Below, one piece after another: positions 1 to 9,688 of a DNA stretch of 37,869 nt. The stretch spans positions 1-37,869 of the forward strand of contig CAZMSZ010000021.1 of assembly GCA_964569055.1 (NCBI GenBank), written 5' to 3'. The stretch's first letter is position 1. Each line of letters starts with the position of its first letter. The DNA is from JAWLGW01 sp964569055 (GTDB lineage Bacteria; Planctomycetota; J058). A model generated the notes under the pieces. The model was not told the origin of the DNA. It did not search any database and worked only from the letters and a program-made list of their open reading frames with translations. Made by a program: the position numbers and the translations under genes.

Positions 1-240
1 TGGCGAGGCGGGCAAGGAAGGGAGCTGTCGCACGTGCGACGGCTCGCCGGCAAGGCGGGCAAGGAAAGGGAGCTGTCGCACGTGCGACGGCGCGCTGACG
101 AGACGGGCAAGGACCGGAGCGGTCGTCCTGCAACGGCTCGCTGGCGGTGCGGCGAGGAAGGGAGCTGTCGCACGTGCGACGGCTCCCTGCTTGGCGATGC
201 GGGCGCGGAGGGACCTGTCGCGAGGTGCCGCGCTAACCCG
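1..240. repeat. Left cluster of palindromic repeats (GTCGCACGTGCGAC)
   Basis: The perfect 14-bp palindrome GTCGCACGTGCGAC occurs at 27-40, 75-88 and 167-180. Each copy is preceded by a GGCAAGGAA-GGGAGCT-like arm and followed by GGC(T/G)C. Degenerate copies are visible near 121-140 and 217-230. All three intact copies share one orientation of the flanking arms. No gene is credible here, because the short open frame across the cluster is only the repeat translated. The same family recurs, inverted, at 1841-2040. Confidence 0.9.
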
Positions 241-432
241 CTGTCACACACACAGCGCGTGGCCGCACGAGCAACGTGAATAATGAAGCCTCTGGGCTCG
301 ACAACCCCAAGCGCACGTCAACGCACGCTGAGAGCTGGTGCGACGCACTTAGCCTCCCACTGAACGCGAATGAGGCGCACGCGATGCACAAAAGACTCGC
401 ATTTTAGACGAACAAAACCAGAGAGAACTTCG
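241..432. other. Non-coding, relatively AT-rich leader upstream of the HNH gene
   Basis: No gene is seen between the left repeat cluster and the promoter of the HNH gene. Base composition drops in GC compared with the neighbours, especially at about 380-440. This is typical of promoter DNA in a GC-rich genome or of acquired DNA. No tRNA or structured RNA was recognised. Confidence 0.5.
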
Positions 433-466
433 TATAATACTTGCCTACACGATCGACCAAAGGAGG
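433..466 (+). promoter_or_regulatory. TATAAT -10 box and AGGAGG ribosome site of the HNH gene
   Basis: A perfect consensus TATAAT lies at 433-438 in an AT-rich stretch. No convincing -35 hexamer is seen at 16-18 bp spacing. AGGAGG at 461-466 sits 4 nt before the ATG at 471. It decides that start over the TTG at 441, which is in the same frame but overlaps the expected transcription start. Confidence 0.6.
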
Positions 467-470
467 CCCC

Positions 471-1772
471 ATGGACCACCCCACCCACGGCTACTCCGGC
501 GCTCCGACCGCGAGCGAGCGGCTCGCCGCCGCGACCGCTCTCGACACGCAGATCCGCGCTCTTCACGAGCGCCGCAACAAGGACCAGGCCCAGCTCGCGC
601 TCCGCCTCGCGGAGCTGGCGCGGACCCGCGGCTACCTCGCGCTCGGCTTCGCCAGCCTGGCGGACTACGCCTACGAGCGCCTCTCCTGGGGGCGGCCCAA
701 GGTCCGTGATCTCACCAAGCTCGTGGAGCGCCTCCCGCATCTGCCCGCCACGCGCGCGGAGTTCATGGCGGGTCGCCTCGAGTGGACCAAGGCGGTCGTG
801 GTGGCGCGCGCCACCGAGCAGGCCCCGAACGAGGAGGCGCGCTGGCTCGCCGAGGCGCAGCGCTCGAGCGTGCGGGAGCTCGAGCGGAAGCTCGCCGAGG
901 AGCGCGGTGAGCAACCGCGTCACCGTGTGGTCCTCGAGGTCGACGACGAAGGGTTCGCGCTGCTCCAGGAGGGGTGGCGTGCGCTGCGGAGCGAGGGGCA
1001 CCAGCTCGAGCGCGGTGCCGCGACCGTCGAGCTGTTCCGGCGCGCGCTCCTCGGCGGGAGCGCCGGCAAGCCGGCGTTCCGCATCCTGCTCTGCCACGAC
1101 GTCGAGTCGGGCGAGACGCGCCTGGCGACGGGGGTTGGCGAAGTGGCGCTCGCTCCCGAGCAAGCGGACCGGCTCCTGTGCGACGCCGAGCTCCAGGGGC
1201 CCTCGGGCTCGCCCAAGCGGACGATTCCAAGGCGCGTCCGCGACGCGGTGCGGGCCCGTTCACAGGATCGCTGCGAGGTCCCCGGCTGCCAGCACCGCAC
1301 CGGGCTCGAGCTCCACCACCTGCGAGGTTGGCGGCAGGGGCACGAGCCCGACGAGATCCTGCACGTGTGCCCTGCTCATCACCGGGCCCCGCATGAGGGC
1401 TTGCTGCGGATCGAGGGCTCGTGGCGCACTGGACTGACGTTCCGCCTCGCGGACGGCACGGTGCTCGGAACCGCGGCCGGCGCGCCGGCCGCGGCTCCTG
1501 CGGCGAGGAACGGCGCGACGCACGGCACCCCGGAGGTCGAGGAGCCGGCTGGCACGTGGCGACGTGTGACCGAGGCTCCGGCGCACACGCGTCGGGCGCC
1601 GCCGGAGCCCAGGGCCTCGGCTGAGCGCGACGTGTTCCTGGCTCTGACCAAGCTCGAGCTCCCACGGCGGGAAGCGAGGGCCCGGATCGCCTTCGTCCTC
1701 GCGCGGGAGCCCCACCTCGGGAACGATGCCGAGGAGCTCCTCCGCGCGGCACTCACCTGCAGCGCCGCCTAA
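471..1772 (+). CDS. HNH endonuclease (DUF222-like) with RuvA C-terminal-like tail
   Basis: A 433-aa protein. The N-terminal 250 residues are helical and resemble the DUF222/13E12 type found before HNH nucleases. The HNH nuclease core lies at about residues 264-310: a zinc-type C-x4-C pair (CEVPGC), LELHHL carrying the catalytic-type histidines, and HVCPAHH. A low-complexity linker follows. Residues about 385-430 (DVFLALTKLELPRREAR...) resemble the small three-helix C-terminal domain of RuvA. The ATG is fixed by AGGAGG 4 nt upstream. The gene stands alone, with its own consensus -10 box, between inverted clusters of palindromic repeats. The nuclease family is clear. The substrate is unknown, and the RuvA-like assignment is by motif only. 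Confidence 0.85.
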   Translation: MDHPTHGYSGAPTASERLAAATALDTQIRALHERRNKDQAQLALRLAELARTRGYLALGFASLADYAYERLSWGRPKVRDLTKLVERLPHLPATRAEFMAGRLEWTKAVVVARATEQAPNEEARWLAEAQRSSVRELERKLAEERGEQPRHRVVLEVDDEGFALLQEGWRALRSEGHQLERGAATVELFRRALLGGSAGKPAFRILLCHDVESGETRLATGVGEVALAPEQADRLLCDAELQGPSGSPKRTIPRRVRDAVRARSQDRCEVPGCQHRTGLELHHLRGWRQGHEPDEILHVCPAHHRAPHEGLLRIEGSWRTGLTFRLADGTVLGTAAGAPAAAPAARNGATHGTPEVEEPAGTWRRVTEAPAHTRRAPPEPRASAERDVFLALTKLELPRREARARIAFVLAREPHLGNDAEELLRAALTCSAA

Positions 1773-1840
1773 AGCGGGATGTGAAGACGCTGGGGTGCCC
1801 TCCGTCGAGTCGAGTCGTGCAGCGGCCGATCCTTCGCCGC

Positions 1841-2040
1841 GCGAGGAGCCGTCGCACGTGCGACGGCTCCTCTCCGAAGGGGGAGCTGCTCGGGCCGACA
1901 GCCTCCTTCCTTGCCCGCCCACGCGCGGAGCCGTCGCACGTGCGACAGCCAACCTCCTCAGGGGGAGAACTGCTCCGCGACAGCCTCCCTCCTTGCCCGC
2001 CCGCGCGAGGAGCCGTCGCATGTGCGACAGCCGCTCTCCT
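1841..2040. repeat. Right cluster of palindromic repeats, inverted relative to the left cluster
   Basis: GTCGCACGTGCGAC occurs at 1851-1864 and 1933-1946, with a one-base variant (GTCGCATGTGCGAC) at 2014-2027. The period is about 82 bp. Read on the minus strand, the arms match the left cluster (GGCTGTCGCACGTGCGACGGCTC and GGGCAAGGA), so the two clusters face each other across the HNH gene. The cluster fills the gap between the HNH gene and the stop codon of the minus-strand gene at 2060. Confidence 0.9.
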
Positions 2041-2059
2041 CAGGGAGACTTCCCTGCCC

Positions 2060-4234
2060 TCACCGCCGCCGCCGGCGCGGGGGCGCGTCGCGGGAGTCCG
2101 AGTCGTCGTCGTCCTCGTCGCCCGAGCCCGAGTCGTCGAGGTCGTCCTCCTCGGCGGCCTGGCGGGGCATGCGCTGGGTGCGCAGGCGGCCCTGCTCGTC
2201 GGTCTGGTGGTCCTCGACGACCACGAACAGGTCGGCCGCCTCCTCGAACTCGGCGAGGTCGGAGTCGCGCGAGTCCTCGTACTCGGAGAAGTCCTCGCCC
2301 GAGGCCTCGATCTTCTCGCGCGGGGGCGTGACCGGGCGGGCGGGCGGCTCCCAGTCCTCGTCGGCGGCGGCGCGCTCGAGGGCGGCGAAGTCCTCCTTGC
2401 CGTGGCGGAGCGCCATGTAGCGCATGCCCTGCTCGACCGCCCGGGTCAGCGCCTCGTCGGAGCCGTCGAGGGCCCGGTCGTGGGCGCGGTGCAGCTTGCC
2501 CACCCGCACCCGCGACCACTTGCCGGGCGGCTGCAGGCCGTAGGCCACGAACGCCAGCGGCTTCTTGGCCTGCTTGAGCTCGAGCTCGAGCCCCTTGGGG
2601 TTCCAGCCGGCGAGCGCGGTGAGCAGGTAGGCCACCTCGCCGATCTTCAGGTAGGTGGGCGTGGTGTAGGGGCGGCGCTTGTAGGAGGCGTTGAGCCGGA
2701 ACAGGACCGTGAACACCGACTTGATCAGGTCCGGCCCGAGCTCGGCCACCAGGCCGTTCCAGGTGGGCTCGTTCTGGATCACCTTCTCGTGGGCGGTGAC
2801 CTTCTCCTCGCCGCGGCGGCCGCTCTCGGAGCGGAGCGCGTACAGGAACTTGATCAGGCGGTGGTAGCCCGCGATCCCGAGGAAGTGGCCCACCGCGCGG
2901 GCCAGGGCGGGGGCGTAGATCCCGAGCAGGAGCAGGTCGTCGCGGTCGAGCCGGTTGAAGCCCGCCAGCACGTGGTCGACGTTGTAGCGCCCCGCCCGGA
3001 CGTTGACGTGGCGGCACAGCTCCTTGAACACGCGGTGCGTCTTCATCTCGTCGCTGTGGAACACCACGAACAGGCGGTGGAGCAGCGAGTCGATCCGCAC
3101 CTTGTCGACCGAGCTGACCCGCTCGCTCCCGTCGGCCTCGCGCCGGTAGTAGAGGTAGCTGCGCCGCTTGCCGCGCCGGTAGGGGAAGAACAGGTCGAGC
3201 CCGCCGTTGCCCGGGTCGCGCGAAGCGAACGTGGCGCGGAACGGCCCCTTGGCGTCCTTCTCCAGCCCCTTGATCCAGCGCTCGGCCGGCATCTTGCGCC
3301 CGATCAGGAGCGCGAGCACCGCCACGGCCTCGTTCTGGTCGAGCCGCCCGTCGTCGTCGGGCCCGAGCACCAGGATCTCCTGCAGCGCGCCGAGCACGTC
3401 GGGGTCGGCGAAGAACGCGCCGAGCCGGAGGACCTGCCCCCGGAAGGCGCGCTCCTGCAGGGCGGCCGGGTCGATCCCCTGCCCCGGCTGGAGCCCGACC
3501 GTCTCGCGCGAGGGGGTCTCGGCCAGCTCCGCCTTGAGCCGGTCGACGTCGCAGCGCTCGGCGGTGTACTCGATCAGGCGGCGCGCCCCCTTGGGGTGCT
3601 TGCGCCAGCGCTCGGCCAGGAGGCAGGCCGCGAGCAGCGCGTCCTTCTCGCGCCCGGCGAGCTGGCGCACGAGCGCGGCCTCCCACTCGCCGCCGAGCTT
3701 CTCGAGGCGCTGGAGGCCGCGCCGCAGGACGGGCTGGTGGCGGTGCTCCGCGCCGTGCTTGGCGCGCCGCTCGATCTGCAGCTTGACCGGGGCGAACGCG
3801 CAGATCCGGCGGTAGGCGCAGGCCCCGCACAGCTCGCGCAGCTCGGTCACGACCCGGCGGACGTCGGCCTGGAGCGGATCGCGCGGCGGCGGCGCGCCCG
3901 CGCGGGGGAGGTACTCGGGGCCGCGCGGCCGCTCCTGGCGCGGGCGCGGCTCCTCGCCCTTGGCGGCCGGGCGGCGGCCCGACTCGACCCGGCGCGCGAT
4001 CGCGGCGGGCGGCTCGCTCGAGCGCCCGCGCCGCGAGGGCAGCGCCTCGGTGTTCGACTCCTCCGCGGGGTCGGGGCGGCGCGCGCGATCGCGCCCGCCG
4101 CGCTGCGGGACCGCGCTGCCGCCGCGCGCCGGGGTCCGCTGGCCGCGCGGGGGATCGCCGCGAGGGGTGCGAGGAGGGCTCGCCTTCTGTGGCGCGCGAC
4201 GTCCGCTGACGCCGCGGCCGCGCCGTTCGGCCAT
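2060..4234 (-). CDS. Unrecognised 724-aa protein with C-x2-C-x5-C motif, basic N-terminus and acidic tail
   Basis: I do not recognise this family. Residues 1-120 are Arg/Pro-rich and look disordered. A cysteine group CGACAYRRIC lies near residues 133-142. A predominantly helical, well-structured core of about 500 residues follows, with aromatic-rich stretches such as LFFPYRRGKRRSYLYYRR and NVDHVLAGFNRLDRDDLLLL. The last 80 residues are strongly acidic and end in an arginine run. There is no signal peptide and no membrane segment. The start chosen is the ATG at 4234, because a TATGAT -10-like box (4242-4247) lies only 7 nt upstream and overlaps the earlier in-frame ATG at 4246. The mRNA may therefore be leaderless. 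It could be a cytoplasmic metal- or nucleic-acid-binding protein, but that is a guess. Confidence 0.75.
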   Translation of the reverse strand: MAERRGRGVSGRRAPQKASPPRTPRGDPPRGQRTPARGGSAVPQRGGRDRARRPDPAEESNTEALPSRRGRSSEPPAAIARRVESGRRPAAKGEEPRPRQERPRGPEYLPRAGAPPPRDPLQADVRRVVTELRELCGACAYRRICAFAPVKLQIERRAKHGAEHRHQPVLRRGLQRLEKLGGEWEAALVRQLAGREKDALLAACLLAERWRKHPKGARRLIEYTAERCDVDRLKAELAETPSRETVGLQPGQGIDPAALQERAFRGQVLRLGAFFADPDVLGALQEILVLGPDDDGRLDQNEAVAVLALLIGRKMPAERWIKGLEKDAKGPFRATFASRDPGNGGLDLFFPYRRGKRRSYLYYRREADGSERVSSVDKVRIDSLLHRLFVVFHSDEMKTHRVFKELCRHVNVRAGRYNVDHVLAGFNRLDRDDLLLLGIYAPALARAVGHFLGIAGYHRLIKFLYALRSESGRRGEEKVTAHEKVIQNEPTWNGLVAELGPDLIKSVFTVLFRLNASYKRRPYTTPTYLKIGEVAYLLTALAGWNPKGLELELKQAKKPLAFVAYGLQPPGKWSRVRVGKLHRAHDRALDGSDEALTRAVEQGMRYMALRHGKEDFAALERAAADEDWEPPARPVTPPREKIEASGEDFSEYEDSRDSDLAEFEEAADLFVVVEDHQTDEQGRLRTQRMPRQAAEEDDLDDSGSGDEDDDDSDSRDAPPRRRRR

Positions 4235-4241
4235 TGGGCGG

Positions 4242-4247
4242 ATCATA
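4242..4247 (-). promoter_or_regulatory. TATGAT -10-like box of the 724-aa protein
   Basis: TATGAT on the minus strand ends 7 nt before the ATG at 4234. That places the expected transcription start at or next to the initiation codon, with no room for a Shine-Dalgarno site. Confidence 0.4.
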
Positions 4248-4253
4248 TCAGCC

Positions 4254-4283
4254 TTGCAGCCGCGTGACGAGTTGACCTAAGAT
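4254..4283 (+). promoter_or_regulatory. Candidate sigma-70 promoter of the pentapeptide gene
   Basis: TTGCAG (4254-4259) and TAAGAT (4278-4283) are separated by 18 bp, 37 bp before the start codon. The region is back to back with the minus-strand promoter at 4242-4247. Confidence 0.4.
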
Positions 4284-4320
4284 CGACCGCGAACGGACCT
4301 TCGAGGGGACCGGAGGCGCC

Positions 4321-5622
4321 TTGCAAGACGACATCCGCGCGAGCCTCGACGACCTCGCGATCCGCTGGGAGACGCCCCGGGGCAAGGAGCTCAAGGGCCG
4401 GATCCTGCAGGACGCGCGCCACAACGGCGGCCAGGGGATCGCCGACATCCTCAAGGACTTCATGTACGTGCGCGAGGTCCCGCACGGGCGCGACCTGCGC
4501 TGCATCACGCTGGACGGCGAGGACCTCTCGGAGTGCAAGCTCCAGAAGGTCGACCTCTCCTGGGCCAGTCTGGCGCGCTCGAACCTGACCCGGACCGACC
4601 TCAAGCGGGCCAACCTCAAGCGGGCCGACCTGACCGAGGCCAACCTGGCGCTGGCCCACCTCGACGAGGCCGACTGCTCGCGCGCCGACTTCTCGCAGGC
4701 CCACTGCGACGGCACCCACTTCAAGGAGGCCAAGCTCACGGGCGCGATCTTCGAGAACGCCACGGCGGTGCGAGCCTCCTTCGACAGCTGCAACCTCGCC
4801 AAGGCGAACTTCCGCGGGGCGAAGCTCGAGCAGTCCAACTTCTTCAACGCCGACTGCAACAACGCCAACTTCGACTCGGGCGCCCTCGAGCGCGTGGCCG
4901 AGCGTCCCGCCAAGGCCTGGGGCATTCGCTGGGACATGGACCGCGCGGAGTTCGAGAAGCAGGTCGGCCTCAAGGCGATCACCTCGCGCACGACCAAGAA
5001 GTTCAAGGGCCTCGACGCCCTCCTCAAGGCGACCCAGGCCCTCGAGCAGGCGAAGGCGGCGAGCGCGGCCGAGGAGCCCGCGCCCTCCGCCACCCAGGGC
5101 GGCATGTTCTTCGGCGCGCCCGCGCGCGGCACCCGCAAGCTCAAGCCCGACGAGTTGATGGAGGGCCTCGACAGCGTCGAGGGCACCGAGACCGACGAGC
5201 GCCGCGCCCCCGAGCGCCCGACCCGCGCCCAGCCCACGACCGGCCGCCGCCCGCCGCCGCCGCGTCAGCCCGGCCGCCCGGGCCCCTCGGCCGTCGCGCC
5301 CGGCGCGGGTCCGCGCCCGACCGCCCGTCCCGGCGGCCCGCCGCCGTCGACCGGTCGGGTCGGCCCGCCGACCGGCCGCATGGCGCGCCCCGGCCCGGGC
5401 GGCTCGCCGCCCACCCAGGGCATGCGCCGCCCCCCGCCGCCCGCGCCCGCGGCGCCGCCCGCGCCCAAGCTCCCGATCGCCCCCTTCGACCCCGACGCGC
5501 CGCCGCCGCTCAACGACCTCACCCGCGTGATCGGCCAGCTGATGCAGCTCAAGGGCTCGATCACCAAGCTCGTGATCGAGACGGGCGACAAGAGCCGGAT
5601 CCTCTACAAGAAGGACGAGTAG
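4321..5622 (+). CDS. Pentapeptide-repeat protein with proline-rich linker and conserved-looking C-terminus
   Basis: 433 aa, TTG start 4 nt after GGAGG (4312-4316). Residues about 1-55 form a short helical cap. Residues about 60-190 are A(D/N)LxxA-type pentapeptide repeats (for example ANLKRADLTEANLALAHL), which fold as a right-handed quadrilateral beta-helix. Residues about 190-255 are helical. Residues about 260-385 are a Pro/Gly/Arg-rich linker. The last 45 residues return to ordered sequence (LNDLTRVIGQLMQLKGSITKL). There is no signal peptide. Pentapeptide proteins commonly act as protein-protein scaffolds or DNA mimics. Nothing here identifies the partner. Confidence 0.85.
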   Translation: MQDDIRASLDDLAIRWETPRGKELKGRILQDARHNGGQGIADILKDFMYVREVPHGRDLRCITLDGEDLSECKLQKVDLSWASLARSNLTRTDLKRANLKRADLTEANLALAHLDEADCSRADFSQAHCDGTHFKEAKLTGAIFENATAVRASFDSCNLAKANFRGAKLEQSNFFNADCNNANFDSGALERVAERPAKAWGIRWDMDRAEFEKQVGLKAITSRTTKKFKGLDALLKATQALEQAKAASAAEEPAPSATQGGMFFGAPARGTRKLKPDELMEGLDSVEGTETDERRAPERPTRAQPTTGRRPPPPRQPGRPGPSAVAPGAGPRPTARPGGPPPSTGRVGPPTGRMARPGPGGSPPTQGMRRPPPPAPAAPPAPKLPIAPFDPDAPPPLNDLTRVIGQLMQLKGSITKLVIETGDKSRILYKKDE

Positions 5623-5675
5623 GCGCGCGCGGCGACCGTCGAGGCTCACTTTTCGCTGGCGAGCACCCGGCGCTG

Positions 5676-5879
5676 CCACTGGACTCGTACGCAGCCTACG
5701 CGCGCGCCAAGCTGGTCTCCGCCGCTCAGCTGAGCCAAGGGCTGCAACATCCAGGGGTCAAGCGGATCGCGGACTTCCCTGCCGACCTGCTGGCGCGACT
5801 CTGCAGAGGAGCGGCCAACGCGGTAGAGCTCCCGGCCGCGGTCCGCGACGTACTCCAGCGCCAGGGCCTGTTGCCGTGA
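5676..5879 (+). pseudogene. Headless coding remnant downstream of the pentapeptide gene
   Basis: This frame reads as plausible globular protein (LDSYAAYARAKLVSAAQL, then HPGVKRIADFPADLLARL) and stops at 5877-5879. No ATG, GTG or TTG in frame follows the stop of the preceding gene, and base composition is slightly less GC-rich than the neighbours. I interpret it as the 3' end of a decayed or truncated gene. The family is unrecognised. Chance coding is possible. Confidence 0.35.
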
Positions 5880-5913
5880 ACGTGGAGCGCAATGCTGCGT
5901 GGCGTTCACGGCA
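5872..5913. terminator. Hairpin containing the stop of the coding remnant
   Basis: An 11-bp perfect inverted repeat, TGCCGTGAACG (5872-5882) and CGTTCACGGCA (5903-5913), with further partial pairing inside the 20-nt loop. The TGA stop lies in the left arm. There is no T-run. It is positioned to end transcription from the left and from the minus-strand protease gene on the right. Confidence 0.5.
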
Positions 5914-5976
5914 GGGCACGTGCGCTGCGGAGCTCCTTCGCCCGGCGAGCAGCTCGAGCGCCGGGGCTGCGCGCCC

Positions 5977-6837
5977 CTACCCCACCCGCCGCCCGCGCCA
6001 GTACTCGGGCGGCGGCGGCGGCTCGCTCACCACGCGATACACCACGCGCACGCGCGGGCGGGGCGGAGTGGGGCGCGGCCAGGCGCTCGCCCACGGGTCG
6101 TGCGCGCCGGCGAAGGGGTGGTGGTAGTAGCCGGGCTCGACGATCCGCTGCGGGGCGCTGGGGTCGAGGTTGACGCCTGCCTGGCGGGCGAGCTCGAGGC
6201 GGCCGAGCTCGGCGGTGGCCTGGAAGAACACGAACACCGCGATCAGGACCAGCATGGGGCTCGCGAACAGGCCGATCAGGCCGAACGCGAGCGCGAACGC
6301 CTGGCCGGTGCGCGCGGCCCAGCGGGTGGCGCGGGCGTAGCCAGCGCGGCGCCACAGGGCGCCGCGCAGGACGCGGCCGCCGTCCATGGGGTAGGCGGGG
6401 AGCAGGTTGAACGCGGCGAGGACCACGTTCACGGTGAGGAAGGTGGTGATCGCCGCGGGGGCGAGGGGGCCGAGGAGCGCGAGGGGGATCGCGCTCACGC
6501 CGGCCAGGAACACGTTCACCGCCGGGCCCGCCAGGGCGACGATCACCTCCTCGCGCGGGGTGCGCGGCTCGCGGGTGAGCCGGGCCAGGCCGCCGATCGG
6601 GTACAGCGTCACGCCGGTGGTCCCGATCCCGAACTGGCGGGCGGCGACGATGTGCCCCAGCTCGTGGAGCGTCACGCTGGCGAGGAGCGAGGCGGCCAGG
6701 AACGCGAACTCGAGCGCGCCGCCGAGGCCGCCGCCGATCAGGGCGATCAGCGCGAGCAGGCCGAGGAACAGCAGGGTCGTGCCGTGGATCCGGACCTCGA
6801 CCCCGAGCGGGCGACCGAGCACGGTGCTCTTGAACAT
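5977..6837 (-). CDS. Site-2-type membrane zinc metalloprotease (peptidase M50)
   Basis: 286-aa polytopic membrane protein. The zinc-binding HELGH motif lies at about residues 57-61, inside a hydrophobic helix. The second M50 signature NLLPAYPMDGGR supplies the third ligand, Asp. About five or six hydrophobic segments are seen, plus a cytoplasmic Pro-rich tail ending in WRGRRVG. There are no CBS or PDZ domains, so this is the compact class. The family cleaves substrates within the membrane, for example anti-sigma factors and lipoprotein signals. The substrate is unknown. The ATG at 6837 has GGAG 14 nt upstream, further than usual, so the start carries some doubt. It lies downstream of and collinear with the glucanotransferase gene. 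Confidence 0.88.
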   Translation of the reverse strand: MFKSTVLGRPLGVEVRIHGTTLLFLGLLALIALIGGGLGGALEFAFLAASLLASVTLHELGHIVAARQFGIGTTGVTLYPIGGLARLTREPRTPREEVIVALAGPAVNVFLAGVSAIPLALLGPLAPAAITTFLTVNVVLAAFNLLPAYPMDGGRVLRGALWRRAGYARATRWAARTGQAFALAFGLIGLFASPMLVLIAVFVFFQATAELGRLELARQAGVNLDPSAPQRIVEPGYYHHPFAGAHDPWASAWPRPTPPRPRVRVVYRVVSEPPPPPEYWRGRRVG

Positions 6838-7019
6838 GATGGGTGTGGCGCTCCTTCCGCGCAGGGGTGAGCGAGCGACGTGCCACCGTACCCTTGGCTC
6901 GCCAGGCCGGAAGACACGCGACCTGGCGCCGGACGCCGGGGTCGGCGGCTGCCAACCTGGCGCGTCGACGGTCGGGAGCTGGCAGACCTCACGAGGTCGG
7001 CCCCCCAGCGCCAACCCGC

Positions 7020-8924
<1,905 letters not shown>

Positions 8925-8930
8925 GACGCG

Positions 8931-8936
8931 AGCCTA
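8931..8936 (-). promoter_or_regulatory. TAGGCT -10-like box of malQ
   Basis: On the minus strand, TAGGCT sits 6 nt before the GTG start at 8924. This is the same geometry as at 4242 and 30120. No -35 was assigned. Confidence 0.3.
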
Positions 8937-9018
8937 CAGGGCGGCCGCCCGTTCGAGCAGCCTCCACGACGTCCGCTCAACCAGCGCGCGCGGCGCGCGT
9001 CCCAAGGCGGAGGCGCTC

Positions 9019-9678
9019 ATGATCGTCCGACCGACCGCGAGGGCGGCGCTCGTCGCGCTGGCCCTCCTCGCCGCGAGCGCGCCCGCGCGCGCCGTCGAGC
9101 CCGACGACGAGCACGCGATCGACGTCGCCTACGCCGTGGGCGAGCCGATCTCCGCCAGCGAGCTCCTGCGCGCCTGGGGCCGCGCCTTCGACGCGCTGGT
9201 CCTCGAGGTGGACCTCACGATCTCGAGCTTCTCGGGCTCGGGCTCGGTCGACCTCCCGCCCGGGACCAACTCGCGCTCCTACACCGGCGAGGCGATCACG
9301 GTGGCGGACGGCGCCTACGTGGTGTTCGGCGGGCTCGAGTCCGAGCGCGAGGCCGAGGTCGAGGAGAAGGTCCCGCTCCTCGGCGACATCCCGATCCTGG
9401 GCCACCTGTTCAAGACGTGGCGGCGCACGCGCTCCCGCAGCCGGCTGTACGTGTTCTTGCGCCCGACGGTGTTCGGCCCCGAGACGTTCGACGCCGAGAC
9501 GCGCCTCGCCGAGCGCCTCCGCGCCCGCGCTCAGCTCGAGAGCGGGCGCGAGGCCTGGCTGCCTCCGCTGGTGAGCGCGCGCGACCTGCGCGCCGGCTTC
9601 ACCCTCCAGGACGAGGCGCTCGAGGTGTTCGGCACCGGGAGCGCCAGCCCGTTCGGGGAGGCTGCTGCTTCGCGGTGA
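9019..9678 (+). CDS. Secretin-like miniature protein: GspD ends without the middle
   Basis: 219 aa, ATG at 9019, 5 nt after GGAGG. Residues 1-25 are a Sec signal peptide ending APARA. Residues about 40-60 (ISASELLRAWGRAFDAL) match the start of the full GspD at 13258 (AASQILATWATKFDAL). From about residue 62 the sequence jumps directly to the GspD C-terminal secretin end: DLPPGTNSRSY, YVVFGGLE, LLGDIPILGHLFK, and a tail FTLQDEALEVFG matching YTLQDEAFDVFG. About 500 residues (N-domains and most of the barrel) are missing in frame. It cannot form a normal secretin channel on its own. It may be a degenerate paralogue, or it may partner, cap or modulate GspD. The clean frame, signal peptide and ribosome site favour expression. 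Confidence 0.85.
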   Translation: MIVRPTARAALVALALLAASAPARAVEPDDEHAIDVAYAVGEPISASELLRAWGRAFDALVLEVDLTISSFSGSGSVDLPPGTNSRSYTGEAITVADGAYVVFGGLESEREAEVEEKVPLLGDIPILGHLFKTWRRTRSRSRLYVFLRPTVFGPETFDAETRLAERLRARAQLESGREAWLPPLVSARDLRAGFTLQDEALEVFGTGSASPFGEAAASR

Positions 9679-9688
9679 GGCGGGTTGG

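Noticed and set aside
1..240. CRISPR array in the left repeat cluster
   Set aside because: Units are unevenly spaced (48 and 92 bp), the spacers resemble each other, and no cas genes are present. It is a palindromic repeat family.
1781..4267. 828-aa plus-strand open frame
   Set aside because: It is the antisense shadow of the 724-aa minus-strand gene, with repetitive Val/Leu/Arg-rich translation and no start signal. Long spurious frames are expected at this GC content.
9019..9678. Calling the mini-secretin a plain pseudogene
   Set aside because: It has no frameshift or internal stop, a good ribosome site, an intact signal peptide and clean in-frame junctions. Expression is plausible, so it is kept as a CDS.
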